64,000 nucleotides of DNA from Pseudopelobacter sp964542535. GTDB taxonomy: Bacteria > Desulfobacterota > Desulfuromonadia > Geobacterales > Pseudopelobacteraceae. Numbering within the stretch: position 1 is the stretch's first letter; each line of letters begins with the position of its first letter. The DNA lies in the NCBI GenBank assembly GCA_964542535.1, contig CAZIUE010000001.1, positions 257,626 through 321,625 on the forward strand, written 5' to 3'. Below the pieces are notes generated by a model. That model saw nothing but the letters and a program-made list of their open reading frames with translations. It ran no database searches and was not told the DNA's origin. The position numbers were made by a program, and so were the translations under genes. This document shows positions 1 to 8,348 of the stretch, piece by piece.

Positions 1-2
1 GC

Positions 3-608
3 ATGGCGGGCTACCTGATGGAGACCCCCTTCTTCCTGGCCGCCGTCACGTCCGGCCTGCACAACCTGTTCCGTGCCCGCGCCGTCTCGGGGGAGAGCTA
101 CCTGGTGCCGGTCTCTACCGACCTGGGACCGGGCCGGGGGAAGGAGCGGGAGCTGTTCTTCAACCACTCCTCCTACCTGTTCTATCAGGTTCCGGCCAGC
201 CTGGGAGGGGACCCGGAGGCGCTGACGGCCCTGTTCAAGGAGCAGATGTACGACCAGATCAAGTCCGGCTTCCCCCGCGACCTGGCCGAGGCCACCCTGC
301 TGAGCCGCATCGCGCCGCTCCCCCTGATGGGGCGGCTGATGCGGCTCCCCTTTGGCGGCCGGCTGGCCAGCTTCGTCTTCTCCCACCTGGGCGACAGCTC
401 ATTCAGTTCGAAGGAGTTCATGGGCTGCCGGGTGGAGGACGTGCTGCACCTGCCGCGTGTGCCCGCCCCCCCCGGTCTGGGGGTGTTCGGCTGCCGGTAC
501 GACGGGCGCCTGACCCTGACCATCGCCTGTCTGGAAGGGCTGCTGGAACAGGGGGAGCTGGACCGGCTGGAGGCGGACATCCGCCGCCTTCTGGGGGTGG
601 CGTCATGA
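3..608 (+). CDS. C-terminal part of a condensation/acyltransferase-like protein (partial)
   Basis: The reading frame is open to the left edge, and the first visible Met (position 3) lacks a ribosome site, so this is almost certainly the end of a longer gene starting outside the window. About 200 residues are visible. The pattern, with an NHSSYLF segment early on and a closing FGCRYDGRLTLTI strand followed by a helix, resembles the C-terminal half of the CoA-dependent acyltransferase/condensation fold (wax-ester synthase, NRPS condensation). The catalytic HHxxxDG motif would lie upstream and is not visible, so this family assignment is an inference. The next gene begins one base after its stop, indicating cotranscription with a small membrane protein. 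Confidence 0.5.
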   Translation: MAGYLMETPFFLAAVTSGLHNLFRARAVSGESYLVPVSTDLGPGRGKERELFFNHSSYLFYQVPASLGGDPEALTALFKEQMYDQIKSGFPRDLAEATLLSRIAPLPLMGRLMRLPFGGRLASFVFSHLGDSSFSSKEFMGCRVEDVLHLPRVPAPPGLGVFGCRYDGRLTLTIACLEGLLEQGELDRLEADIRRLLGVAS

Positions 609-609
609 G

Positions 610-1242
610 ATGGCCGGCACGGCGGGAGAGCCTCAGCGGCGCGGCCCGGAAGGGGAGCGACCGTTGAGGCGCGGAACCCTGATACTGGCCGGCTGGCTGG
701 CCATGGCCAGCGCCTTCGGCTCCATTCCGCTGTCCTGGCTTGCCTACCGCCTGGAGAGCGATCCCGCCGCGGCCGGTATCCTGGCGGCCATCCAGGTGTC
801 AGGCGCGCTTCTGTTCGTGGCCATCAGCCTGCTGCTCAGGAGGCTGCTCAGCGTCCGTTTCCGGTTCTGCGCCGCGAACCGGAGCATCGACCTGATGATC
901 GCCGCCAACCTGGCTGCCGTTGCCCTGGTCGTGGCGCTGCCGTGGCTTCCGGGCGGGCGCGATGGGCTGGAGAACGCCTCCCTGGTGCTGCTGGTCGTCC
1001 AGGGGGTGGCCCAGGCCCGCCTCGGCGTCCGTCTGCTGGGGCTGCCGGACGATCTGGACGGCATGCTGCGGCCGTTCTGCTATCTGAATATGGTCACCGG
1101 CGCGTGCATCGCCTCCCTCATTCTGGTCGTCGTCGGCCTGGTGGTGAGTGCCGTAACCGACCTGATGCTGGGGACGATGTTCTTCTACCTGGCCAAACCG
1201 GCGCGGGAACAGCACCCGGACGGGACGGCGAAACAGGGCTAG
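610..1242 (+). CDS. Multispanning membrane protein of unknown function
   Basis: 210 residues. After a basic, hydrophilic N-terminus of about 22 residues there are roughly five hydrophobic segments (near 24-45, 55-78, 92-112, 120-138 and 160-185), so an inner-membrane location is likely. No family motif is recognised. It follows the acyltransferase-like gene with no gap. An ATG overlapping the previous stop at 605 is in a different frame that closes at once, so the ATG at 610 is the better start. It may be an accessory or transport partner of the upstream acyltransferase-like enzyme; this rests on position only. Confidence 0.55.
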   Translation: MAGTAGEPQRRGPEGERPLRRGTLILAGWLAMASAFGSIPLSWLAYRLESDPAAAGILAAIQVSGALLFVAISLLLRRLLSVRFRFCAANRSIDLMIAANLAAVALVVALPWLPGGRDGLENASLVLLVVQGVAQARLGVRLLGLPDDLDGMLRPFCYLNMVTGACIASLILVVVGLVVSAVTDLMLGTMFFYLAKPAREQHPDGTAKQG

Positions 1243-1288
1243 GGCGCGTTGCCCCGTTCCCGAACCCGCGCAAGAAAGTGAAGCGATA

Positions 1289-2992
1289 ATGCCGAAAAAA
1301 CGTGACGCGGCCCGCGCCAACCTGGAAACCCTGTACCGGATTTTTACCCTGCCCGAGGCTCCCGATTCGACCCTGGGGGCCATCGACCAGGCCATCGCCG
1401 CCGACGTTATCGGTTTTCTGCAGAACCATATCGTGACCGTGGAGCACGACCTGGAGGAGATCGAGGCCCACTTCTCCTCCCCCACCATCCCGGAAGAACC
1501 GACCTACGTCTCCGAATATACCGAATTCGTCAAGCAGAACCTGGTGGCCCGGTCGGTGCACACCGCTGCTCCCGGTTTCGTGGGGCACATGACCTCGGCG
1601 CTCCCCTACTTCATGCTCCCTTTGGCGCGGCTGATGACCGCCCTGAACCAGAACCTGGTCAAGGTGGAGACCTCCAAGGCGTTTACCCCCATGGAGCGCC
1701 AGGTCCTGGCCATGCTCCACCATCTGGTCTACCGCCGGCCGGAAGAGTTCTACCCGGCCTGGATCCACAACAGCCAGCATGCCCTGGGGGCCTTCTGTTC
1801 CGGCGGCACCATCGCCAACGTCACGGCCCTGTGGGTGGCCCGCAACCGCCTCTTCGCCCCCCGGGGGGCCTTCGGCGGCATCGCCCGGGAGGGGCTGTTC
1901 CGGGCACTGAAGCACCTGGGATGCGAGGGGGTGGCCGTGCTGGCCTCCGAGCGGGCCCATTACTCCTTCGGCAAGGCCGTCGATCTGCTCGGCATCGGCC
2001 GGGATAACCTGATCCGGGTGGGGACCGACAGCCATAACCGCATCGACCTCGGCCTGCTGCGCCAGGAGTGCCGCCGCCTGCGGGAGCGCAACATCCGCCC
2101 CCTGGCCCTGGTGGGCATCGCCGGCACCACCGAGACCGGTAACGTGGACCCGCTGGAAGGGCTGGCCGACCTGGCCCAGGAACTGGGGTGCCACTTCCAC
2201 GTGGATGCGGCCTGGGGGGGGCCGACCCTCTTCTCCGATAGCCACCGCCGGCTGCTCTCCGGCATCGAGCGGGCCGATTCGGTCACCATCGACGGCCACA
2301 AGCAGCTCTATGTCCCCATGGGGGCGGGGATGGTCGTGTTCCGCGATCCCACGGCCCTGTCGGCCATCGAACATCACGCCAACTACATCCTGCGCCGCGG
2401 CTCCAAGGACCTGGGGAGCCATACCCTGGAGGGGTCACGGCCCGGCATGGCCATGCTGGTCCACGCCGGCTTCTCCATCATCGGCCGCAAGGGGTACGAG
2501 CTGCTCATCGACCAGGGTATCGGCCGGGCGCGCACCTTTGCCGACATGATCCGGCGGCATCCCGATTTCCAGCTGACCAGCGAACCGGAGCTGAACATCC
2601 TCACCTACCGCTACTGCCCCGCCAGGGTGCAGCAGGCCCTGGACCGGGCCACGGAGGAACAGCGCCCCTACATCAATGCGCTCCTGGACCGGATCAACCA
2701 GCTGCTGCAGAAGTACCAGCGCGAAGCGGGCAAGACCTTTGTTTCCCGCACCCGGCTGCGCGTGGCGGGACATGACGGTGAACTCACCGTTCTGCGGGCC
2801 GTGCTGGCCAACCCGCTGACCACCGACGGGATTCTGGAGGAGATCCTGGAGGAGCAGTGCCGGATCGCAGGGACGCCGGATATCCGGGCCCTGCTCAGAC
2901 AGATGGAACGGCTCTGCGCCGGGGTTGAGCGGAACGAGCCGCACCTGTTTCAGGAATACCCCTGCGAACTGGACGAGCTGGACGAACCCTGA
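1289..2992 (+). CDS. panP: PLP-dependent decarboxylase, PanP type (putative aspartate 1-decarboxylase)
   Basis: 567-residue group II (fold-type I) pyridoxal-phosphate decarboxylase. The lysine expected to form the internal aldimine is K338 in the segment TIDGHKQLYVPMG. HVDAAWGG, about 30 residues earlier, carries the PLP-binding aspartate, and FCSGGTIANVTA is the phosphate-binding region. The DGHKQLYVPMGAG wording fits the PanP subfamily, described as a pyridoxal enzyme making beta-alanine from aspartate for pantothenate/CoA and replacing the pyruvoyl enzyme PanD. A glutamate decarboxylase of the same superfamily is the main alternative. The LOG-family gene follows after 13 bases, so the two are probably cotranscribed. 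Confidence 0.75.
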   Translation: MPKKRDAARANLETLYRIFTLPEAPDSTLGAIDQAIAADVIGFLQNHIVTVEHDLEEIEAHFSSPTIPEEPTYVSEYTEFVKQNLVARSVHTAAPGFVGHMTSALPYFMLPLARLMTALNQNLVKVETSKAFTPMERQVLAMLHHLVYRRPEEFYPAWIHNSQHALGAFCSGGTIANVTALWVARNRLFAPRGAFGGIAREGLFRALKHLGCEGVAVLASERAHYSFGKAVDLLGIGRDNLIRVGTDSHNRIDLGLLRQECRRLRERNIRPLALVGIAGTTETGNVDPLEGLADLAQELGCHFHVDAAWGGPTLFSDSHRRLLSGIERADSVTIDGHKQLYVPMGAGMVVFRDPTALSAIEHHANYILRRGSKDLGSHTLEGSRPGMAMLVHAGFSIIGRKGYELLIDQGIGRARTFADMIRRHPDFQLTSEPELNILTYRYCPARVQQALDRATEEQRPYINALLDRINQLLQKYQREAGKTFVSRTRLRVAGHDGELTVLRAVLANPLTTDGILEEILEEQCRIAGTPDIRALLRQMERLCAGVERNEPHLFQEYPCELDELDEP

Positions 2993-3005
2993 AGGAGGGG
3001 AGGAG

Positions 3006-3653
3006 ATGAAGCGGATTTGCGTCTATTGCGGATCAAGCCCGGGACTTGATCCCTGCTACATGGCCATGGCCGGGAGCCTCGGCCGGGCCCTGGCCGAAGG
3101 AACGTACGAGCTCGTCTACGGCGGCGCCGACGTGGGGCTGATGGGAGCGGTTGCCGATACCGCCCTGGAGGCGGGAGGGGTCGTGCATGGGGTAATACCG
3201 GAGTTTTTTGCCCACAGGGTGTCGCACCGGGGACTGACGGAACTGCATGTGGTCGGGTCCATGCATGAGCGCAAGCAGATGATGTTCGAACTGTCCGACG
3301 CCTTCATCGCCCTGCCGGGAGGTTTCGGAACCCTGGAAGAGGTGGCGGAGCTGCTGACCTGGACCCAGCTCGGGCTGCACGCCAAACCGTGCGGCCTGAT
3401 TAACGTTGCCGGGTATTTCGATCCCCTGCTCCAGTTTCTGGACAATGCCGTGTCCCATGGATTTATGAAACGGCAGCACCGGGAGATGCTGCTCGTGGCG
3501 AACGAACCGCGGGAGCTGTTGGAGCGGATGGCGTCCTACCGCGCGCCGGTGGTGGACAAGTGGGGGGGGGACGGGACGGCTCGTACCGGTGGATTGCGGG
3601 AAACGGCGGACAACGGCGGGGTCGCGGCAGTGGGGGAGGGCCGAGGCGCCTGA
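3006..3653 (+). CDS. LOG-family (TIGR00730) nucleoside-monophosphate phosphoribohydrolase
   Basis: 215 residues with a Rossmann-like fold. It has the family signature PGGFGTLEE and the MHERKQMM segment before it, plus VYCGSS at the N-terminus and a YGGADVGLMG loop. Family members hydrolyse N6-modified AMP to ribose 5-phosphate and base (cytokinin-activating Lonely Guy enzymes) or act on other nucleotide monophosphates; the physiological substrate here is unknown. The ATG at 3006 follows AAGGAGGGGAGG and is preferred over in-frame starts inside panP. The conserved family part ends near residue 187 (VVDKW). The remaining ~28 residues are Gly/Arg-rich and begin at a run of nine G (3562-3570), where slippage would only change this tail. 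Confidence 0.85.
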   Translation: MKRICVYCGSSPGLDPCYMAMAGSLGRALAEGTYELVYGGADVGLMGAVADTALEAGGVVHGVIPEFFAHRVSHRGLTELHVVGSMHERKQMMFELSDAFIALPGGFGTLEEVAELLTWTQLGLHAKPCGLINVAGYFDPLLQFLDNAVSHGFMKRQHREMLLVANEPRELLERMASYRAPVVDKWGGDGTARTGGLRETADNGGVAAVGEGRGA

Positions 3654-3705
3654 CGGCACACGGCAGGCCAAACGTATCGGTCCGCCCCCTCCGGCATGCG
3701 CCGTG

Positions 3706-3969
3706 CTACGCCGGTTCGCTCGCGTTCAGCTGCTCCATCTGTTGATTGATGTGGGTCACCAACCCGTCATCCCCTGCGATGGATGCGGCGGCCCGCAGGC
3801 CGGTCAGCATTCCGCGGTAGTGGCCGTCCGACTCGTTGCGGGCCAGCTTGAAGAATTCATCGGCAACCTGTCGCATGTTCTGGTGGCCGCACTGACTGCC
3901 GGTGTTCGTGGTGGCGCAATTGGATGTCCGCGTACCCGCGACATGTTCCGTGGCTGTTTCCTGCTGCAT
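3706..3969 (-). CDS. Small protein of unknown function downstream of upp
   Basis: 87 residues, starting at an ATG (3969 on the minus strand) preceded by a good GGAGGAGAAC ribosome site, which is the main reason to accept it. It is soluble, with two cysteines near residues 18 and 27 (a CATTNTGSQC spacing), then an amphipathic helical stretch (VADEFFKLARNES) and an acidic end. It lies 97 bases after upp on the same strand and could share its mRNA. It converges on the LOG-family gene. The cysteine pair could bind metal or form a disulfide, but no family is recognised. Confidence 0.6.
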   Translation of the reverse strand: MQQETATEHVAGTRTSNCATTNTGSQCGHQNMRQVADEFFKLARNESDGHYRGMLTGLRAAASIAGDDGLVTHINQQMEQLNASEPA

Positions 3970-4066
3970 CGTTCTCCTCCGTCGGTTGTAATCCGCTGTC
4001 GGCCTGCCGGCAGGGGAGGCGGACTCTCCCCTGTCGGTCTCCGCGTTCGTCAGGCGGGCGGCGCGG

Positions 4067-4693
4067 TTATTTCGTTCCGAAGATCTTGTCCCCGGCATCG
4101 CCCAGGCCGGGGAGGATGTACCCCTGGTCGTTGAGGCGTTCGTCGATGGCGGCGACATAGATCTCCACGTCGGGGTGGGCATGGCGGATCCGTTCCAGAC
4201 CCTCGGGAGCCGCTACCAGGAAGATCCCCTTGATGCGTCGGCAGCCGTTCCGCTTCAGCATCTCGATGGTTGCCAGCAGCGAACCGCCGGTGGCCAGCAT
4301 GGGATCGATGATCAGGGCGCTGCGTTCCTCCATGTCGCTGGCGAATTTCTGGTAGTAGGCCACCGGCTCCAGGGTCTCCTCGTTGCGGTAGAGGCCGACA
4401 ACGCTGACCCTGGCGCTGGGAATCATGTCCAGGACGCCGTCCATCATCCCCAGGCCGGCGCGCAGGATCGGAACCACGGTGATCTTCTTACCCTTGATCC
4501 GTCGGACATCCACCGGCCCGGCCCAGCCGGTGACGGTGACGGTCTCGGTCTCCAGGTCCTTGGTCGCTTCGTAGGTCAGAAGACGGGCGACCTCGGAGGC
4601 CAGTTCCCGAAAGAGTTTCGTGCTCAACCCCGCTGTGCGCATCAGGCCGAGCTTGTGCTGAATCAGGGGGTGCTTGACTTCGAAAATCGCCAT
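4067..4693 (-). CDS. upp: Uracil phosphoribosyltransferase
   Basis: 208 residues, the usual length for bacterial UPRTase. It converts uracil and PRPP to UMP and pyrophosphate in pyrimidine salvage. Visible hallmarks are the N-terminal HPLIQHKLGLMR, the flexible-loop region VPILRAGLGM, the PRPP-binding loop LIIDPMLATGGS and the uracil-binding C-terminal segment around YILPGLGDAGD. The protein ends with FGTK, typical of the family. It is transcribed alone or with the small gene downstream, from a sigma-70-like promoter just upstream. No uraA permease gene is adjacent. Confidence 0.97.
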   Translation of the reverse strand: MAIFEVKHPLIQHKLGLMRTAGLSTKLFRELASEVARLLTYEATKDLETETVTVTGWAGPVDVRRIKGKKITVVPILRAGLGMMDGVLDMIPSARVSVVGLYRNEETLEPVAYYQKFASDMEERSALIIDPMLATGGSLLATIEMLKRNGCRRIKGIFLVAAPEGLERIRHAHPDVEIYVAAIDERLNDQGYILPGLGDAGDKIFGTK

Positions 4694-4988
4694 GTGGGGA
4701 CTCCTTGCAGGGGAGGGGTATCGGCTGAACAGGGAGGATACAGGCCGGCGTCGTGCCGGTCAAGGCCTTGTAACGTTGGCTCCGGGAACGGTACCGTGAT
4801 CATCCTGGTTGTGTGGTCGCCCAGGGATAAACGTGTCTATCGCTTCGGCGTGCCCGGCATCGGGCTCTTCGGCAGGAATGCCCGGGGGAAGCGTGCACAA
4901 CGTTTGTGCCCGACCTCCCGGATGTGAGATACTGCACCACCCGGTCGAGCGCGGCGTTCGCCGGGGACTATCCGTGTCGGGAGAGAAC
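4694..4988. other. Divergent intergenic region between upp and the exonuclease-RNase H gene
   Basis: About 295 bases. It contains the upp promoter candidate near its left end. In-frame codons continue upstream of the exonuclease start, but no conserved protein signal lies there, and GTG 4989 is the first start with a ribosome site (GGGAG) and the family's N-terminus. I see no RNA gene or terminator. Confidence 0.4.
4735..4763 (-). promoter_or_regulatory. Sigma-70-type promoter candidate for upp
   Basis: On the minus strand, TTGACC (4763-4758) is followed after 17 bases by TATCCT (4740-4735), about 42 bases ahead of the upp ATG. The match to TTGACA-17-TATAAT is good and the position is right. 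The spacer contains a short inverted repeat, CCGGC-5-GCCGG. Spotted by eye; no start-site evidence. Confidence 0.5.
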
Positions 4989-6419
4989 GTGACATCAGCG
5001 CCTCGGCTCTATCTGCTGGACGGCTCCAGCTACATCTACCGCGCCTACTATGGCGTCCGGGAGTGCGTCACCTCCGGCGGCATGCCGACCAATGCCGTCT
5101 TGGGCTTCACCAGGATGCTCCTCAGCCTCTTGCACGAGAACCGTCCCGATTACCTGGCCGTGGTCTTCGATCCTCCCCGGGACGAGACCTTTCGCCGCCG
5201 GATCTATCCCCCCTACAAGGCGCATCGCGATGACATGCCCACGGATCTCGCGGCCCAGGTGCCGTACATCAGGAGGGTCGTGCAGGCACTCGCCATCCCT
5301 GCCCTGGAAGTATCCGGCTTCGAGGCCGACGACGTCATCGCCACCCTGGCCCGCCGCTCTGCGGAAGAAGGGGCCCGGGTCACGGTCGTTACCGGCGACA
5401 AGGACCTGCTGCAGATCGTCGGCGACCGGATTTGCCTGCTGGACACCATGAAGGGGCTCTGTTCCGGACCAGGGGAGGTGCTGGAGCGCTTCGGGGTGCC
5501 GCCGGAACTGGTGCCGGACGTGCTGGGGCTGGCCGGGGACAGCAGCGACAATATCCCGGGAGTTCCCGGCATCGGCGAGAAGACCGCCGCCGAACTGGTC
5601 CGGCGCTTTGGCTCCCTGGAGGGGGTGCTGCGCTGGAGAAGCCTGGTGAACGGCAGGCAGCGCCGGGAGAACCTGGGCGCCCATGGCGACCAGGCCCGCC
5701 TCTCCAAAACCCTGGCCACGGTCCGCGCTGACGTGCCCCTGGAATTGCCCCTTGCCGCTCTCAAGCGTCAGCCGCCGAACCTTCCCCTGCTGATTCCCCT
5801 GCTGCGCGAGCTGGAATTCAAGGCACTGGAGCTTGCCTTCACCCCGCCGCCCCCCGGCGTGGTGGAGATCTACTGCGATGGCTCGGGCCGCGACTCCGGG
5901 CCCGGGGGGTACGGGGTGATCCTGCGCTATGGGGAGTCCGAAAAGGAACTCAGCGGTTTCGAACCGGTCGCCACGTCCCAGCGCATGGAACTGACCGCGG
6001 CCATCAGGGGGCTGGAGGCGCTGCGCAAGCCCGGACGGGTGCGCGTTTTCAGCGACTCCCAGTACCTGGTGCGGGGGATGACGGAATGGCTTGACCGCTG
6101 GATTCGCGGCGGTCGCCTGGAGACGCCGGATGCGCTCAAGAACCAGGATCTCTGGCAGCGCCTGGCGAGCCTGTCCGCCAGGCACCAGGTCAGGTGGGAG
6201 TGGGTGCGCGGCCACGACGGGCATCCCTTCAACGAGCGCTGCGACCGGTTGGCGAAACGGGCCCTGGAAGAAGGGATGGTGGCGGCAGGGGAGAAACGGC
6301 TGGCGAGGGACGAGGAACCGAGCCCGCCGCCGGTCGTTCCTGTCCGGCCTCCTTCGCCTCCGGTCGTGGAGCCAGCTTCTTACGCAGCCGATGCCGACGG
6401 CCAGCTGCTGCTCTGCTGA
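4989..6419 (+). CDS. 5'-3' exonuclease (Pol I N-domain type) fused to RNase HI
   Basis: 476 residues with two nuclease domains. Residues ~1-285 are a 5'-3' exonuclease/flap endonuclease like the N-domain of DNA polymerase I: LYLLDGSSYIYRAYY, VVFDPPRDETFR, EADDVIATLA, VTGDKDLLQ, and a helix-3-turn motif PGVPGIGEKTAAEL. Residues ~292-430 are RNase HI, with the four acidic residues D297 (CDGS), E334 (RMEL), D356 (FSDSQ) and D419 (ERCDRLA), plus the loop histidine in GHDGHPFN. The last ~45 residues are proline-rich. Both activities remove RNA primers, so a role in Okazaki-fragment processing is likely. GTG 4989 follows GGGAG at the right distance; GTG 4974 is an alternative. Confidence 0.85.
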   Translation: MTSAPRLYLLDGSSYIYRAYYGVRECVTSGGMPTNAVLGFTRMLLSLLHENRPDYLAVVFDPPRDETFRRRIYPPYKAHRDDMPTDLAAQVPYIRRVVQALAIPALEVSGFEADDVIATLARRSAEEGARVTVVTGDKDLLQIVGDRICLLDTMKGLCSGPGEVLERFGVPPELVPDVLGLAGDSSDNIPGVPGIGEKTAAELVRRFGSLEGVLRWRSLVNGRQRRENLGAHGDQARLSKTLATVRADVPLELPLAALKRQPPNLPLLIPLLRELEFKALELAFTPPPPGVVEIYCDGSGRDSGPGGYGVILRYGESEKELSGFEPVATSQRMELTAAIRGLEALRKPGRVRVFSDSQYLVRGMTEWLDRWIRGGRLETPDALKNQDLWQRLASLSARHQVRWEWVRGHDGHPFNERCDRLAKRALEEGMVAAGEKRLARDEEPSPPPVVPVRPPSPPVVEPASYAADADGQLLLC

Positions 6420-6608
6420 GGTGGTGGTTGCGGAGGAACAGGTTGCCTTCCCTCTGGTCTGGTGAGGGGGGGTGTGGAGAGAGATTGTCGGGCAACTGCG
6501 GCCGATCGTCTCCCCGTACTAAAAACAATGCGGGATCATGCTCGTGGCAACGACCAGCTCCTTTCCTGCCCCACGATCACGACTCCCGCGTCAAAGGCCC
6601 TGGCATAG

Positions 6609-7751
6609 ATGCGATTATTGATACCCGCTGAAAACGTTATCCCCGGTTCCCGTGCGCGGAGTGGCGCCACCTCGCTGCTCGTGCTCGCCCTGATGCTCTC
6701 TCTCGCGGGCTGTACCGACCAGGGGGGGGGGGCGCCTCCCGCCCCGCCGGAGCCGGCGCGGCATACCCTCGTCCAGGGGACGATGTCGTCCGCTGCCCGG
6801 CCGTTTTCGACCATGACGACAGCCGGCACCGCTTCGGCGCCGCACCGTCCCGAACCTCCCGCTCCGGAACCGCCGGTCAGACGCACGGTCCGCTACCTGG
6901 CCGGTGAAAGCCCCGACTTCGCCCGGAGCAAGGGGTGGCCGGTGAGGTCCCCCGATCCCCTGCCCGGATCGCTCCTGCCGGAGAAACGCATCCTGGCCTT
7001 TTACGGCAATCCGCTCTCCAAACGCATGGGGGTGCTGGGAGAGTACGGCAAGGATGAAATGCTGGCCAGGCTGAGGCGTGAGACGGAGCGCTGGGAGATG
7101 GCCGACCGCTCCCATCCGGTCCAGCCGGCCCTGCATCTGATCGCCGTGGTGGCCCAGCAGAGCCCGGGTAGGGATGGCACATACCGCATGGTCATGCCGG
7201 ACGAACTGGTGAGCCGGGTCCATGGCTGGGCCAGGGAGGCCAATGCCCTGCTGTTCATCGACATTCAGACCGGTCATGATAGTATTCGCACGCTGCTGCC
7301 CCGTTTCGAGTGGCTCCTCAGGAACCCGGACGTGCATCTGGGCATCGACCCGGAATTCAACCTGGCCGCCACCAAGGCCAGGCCGGGCACGCGCATCGGC
7401 AGTTACGACGCTGCCGACGTCAATTACGTCAGCGGTTATCTGGCGGAACTGGTCAGGAAGCATAACCTCCCCCCCAAGGTGCTGGTGGTGCACCGCTTCA
7501 CCCAAAACGGCCTGACCAACTTCCGGCGCATCGTCCTGCGGCCCCAGGTGCAGATCGTCGTCAACATGGACGGCTGGGGAGCTCCCCTGCTCAAGCGGGA
7601 TACCTACAGGTCCTACGTGGTCAGCGAACCGGTCCAGTATACCGGGTTCAAACTCTTCTACCATAACGACACCCGGAAGGGGCACAGGCTGCTGTCCCCC
7701 AAAGAGCTGCTGCGGCTGAACCCGCAACCGCTCTACATCCAGTACCAGTAA
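6609..7751 (+). CDS. Lipoprotein of unknown function with an 11-G tract
   Basis: 380 residues. A lipoprotein signal peptide (hydrophobic segment ending LSLAGC, Cys near residue 35) is followed by ~70 Pro/Ala-rich linker residues and then a ~270-residue globular domain. That domain alternates strands and helices (ILAFYGNPLS, LFIDIQTGHD, VHLGIDPEFN, VLVVHRF, VVNMDGWG), which suggests a TIM-barrel, glycosidase-like fold. I do not recognise a named family and no catalytic pair can be assigned. A run of eleven G (6722-6732) directly after the lipidated Cys encodes Gly-Gly-Gly. A one-base slip there would abolish the mature protein. The next gene follows within 22 bases. Confidence 0.65.
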   Translation: MRLLIPAENVIPGSRARSGATSLLVLALMLSLAGCTDQGGGAPPAPPEPARHTLVQGTMSSAARPFSTMTTAGTASAPHRPEPPAPEPPVRRTVRYLAGESPDFARSKGWPVRSPDPLPGSLLPEKRILAFYGNPLSKRMGVLGEYGKDEMLARLRRETERWEMADRSHPVQPALHLIAVVAQQSPGRDGTYRMVMPDELVSRVHGWAREANALLFIDIQTGHDSIRTLLPRFEWLLRNPDVHLGIDPEFNLAATKARPGTRIGSYDAADVNYVSGYLAELVRKHNLPPKVLVVHRFTQNGLTNFRRIVLRPQVQIVVNMDGWGAPLLKRDTYRSYVVSEPVQYTGFKLFYHNDTRKGHRLLSPKELLRLNPQPLYIQYQ

Positions 7752-7772
7752 TGAAACCGGAGCGGTGACGCG

Positions 7773-8348
7773 ATGCTACCCTTTTCCCTAGGCGGCACCA
7801 TCAGCATCAGGAGGAAGGACGCGGCGCCCCTGCCCCAGACGGTGCAGGACGAGGTCGCTTCCACGCTTCTGGTCAGCGGCGTCCCGGTTGATTACCTGCC
7901 CGAGGGCGGTTTTTGCTTCCGATTGGGGATGGTTCAGCATTTCTCCCGGACCTTCCTGCTGGGGGTCTCCTCCGGCACGGTGCGCTGTTTCGAACGGTCC
8001 GGCCAGCTGCGCATCGCGTACCGGCTGCGGTTCCTGCATCTGCTGCTCCTGGTCTCCTGCCTGCTGTTCGTCTGCTGGCGGCTGGAACTCGCCTTCAGCC
8101 CGTTTCCCATTCCCCGCGACTATTACCTGGTCGTCTGGTGCTGGCTGGTACTGGGCAATATCCTCGTTACTCTCCAGGAGTTTAGGCGTTTCCTGCACGG
8201 TTGCGCGCGCGATTCCCGCGGCAGGGTCTTTTTCTGGCGCGGCAGCGGAGCGGCGGACACAGCGCTTCCCGAAAGCGCCGCGGCTCCGGCCTCCGCGCCC
8301 GCGCCGCCAGGCGGCCCTACTTCCCCAGGTAACGCTTCTTCAGGTTGA
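7773..8348 (+). CDS. Small membrane protein of unknown function
   Basis: 191 residues. A soluble N-terminal region of ~85 residues is followed by two hydrophobic segments (around 89-107 and 115-132) and a Pro/Ala-rich C-terminal tail. A GGAG ribosome site lies in front of ATG 7773. No motif is recognised. It follows the lipoprotein gene closely and probably shares its transcript. Its last 32 bases overlap the end of the convergent metallo-beta-lactamase-fold gene, so the tail is constrained by that gene's coding sequence. Confidence 0.55.
   Translation: MLPFSLGGTISIRRKDAAPLPQTVQDEVASTLLVSGVPVDYLPEGGFCFRLGMVQHFSRTFLLGVSSGTVRCFERSGQLRIAYRLRFLHLLLLVSCLLFVCWRLELAFSPFPIPRDYYLVVWCWLVLGNILVTLQEFRRFLHGCARDSRGRVFFWRGSGAADTALPESAAAPASAPAPPGGPTSPGNASSG

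Noticed and set aside
3562..3570. G9 tract in the LOG-family gene as a phase-variation site
   Set aside because: It lies after the conserved part of the protein, so slippage would only change a non-conserved tail.
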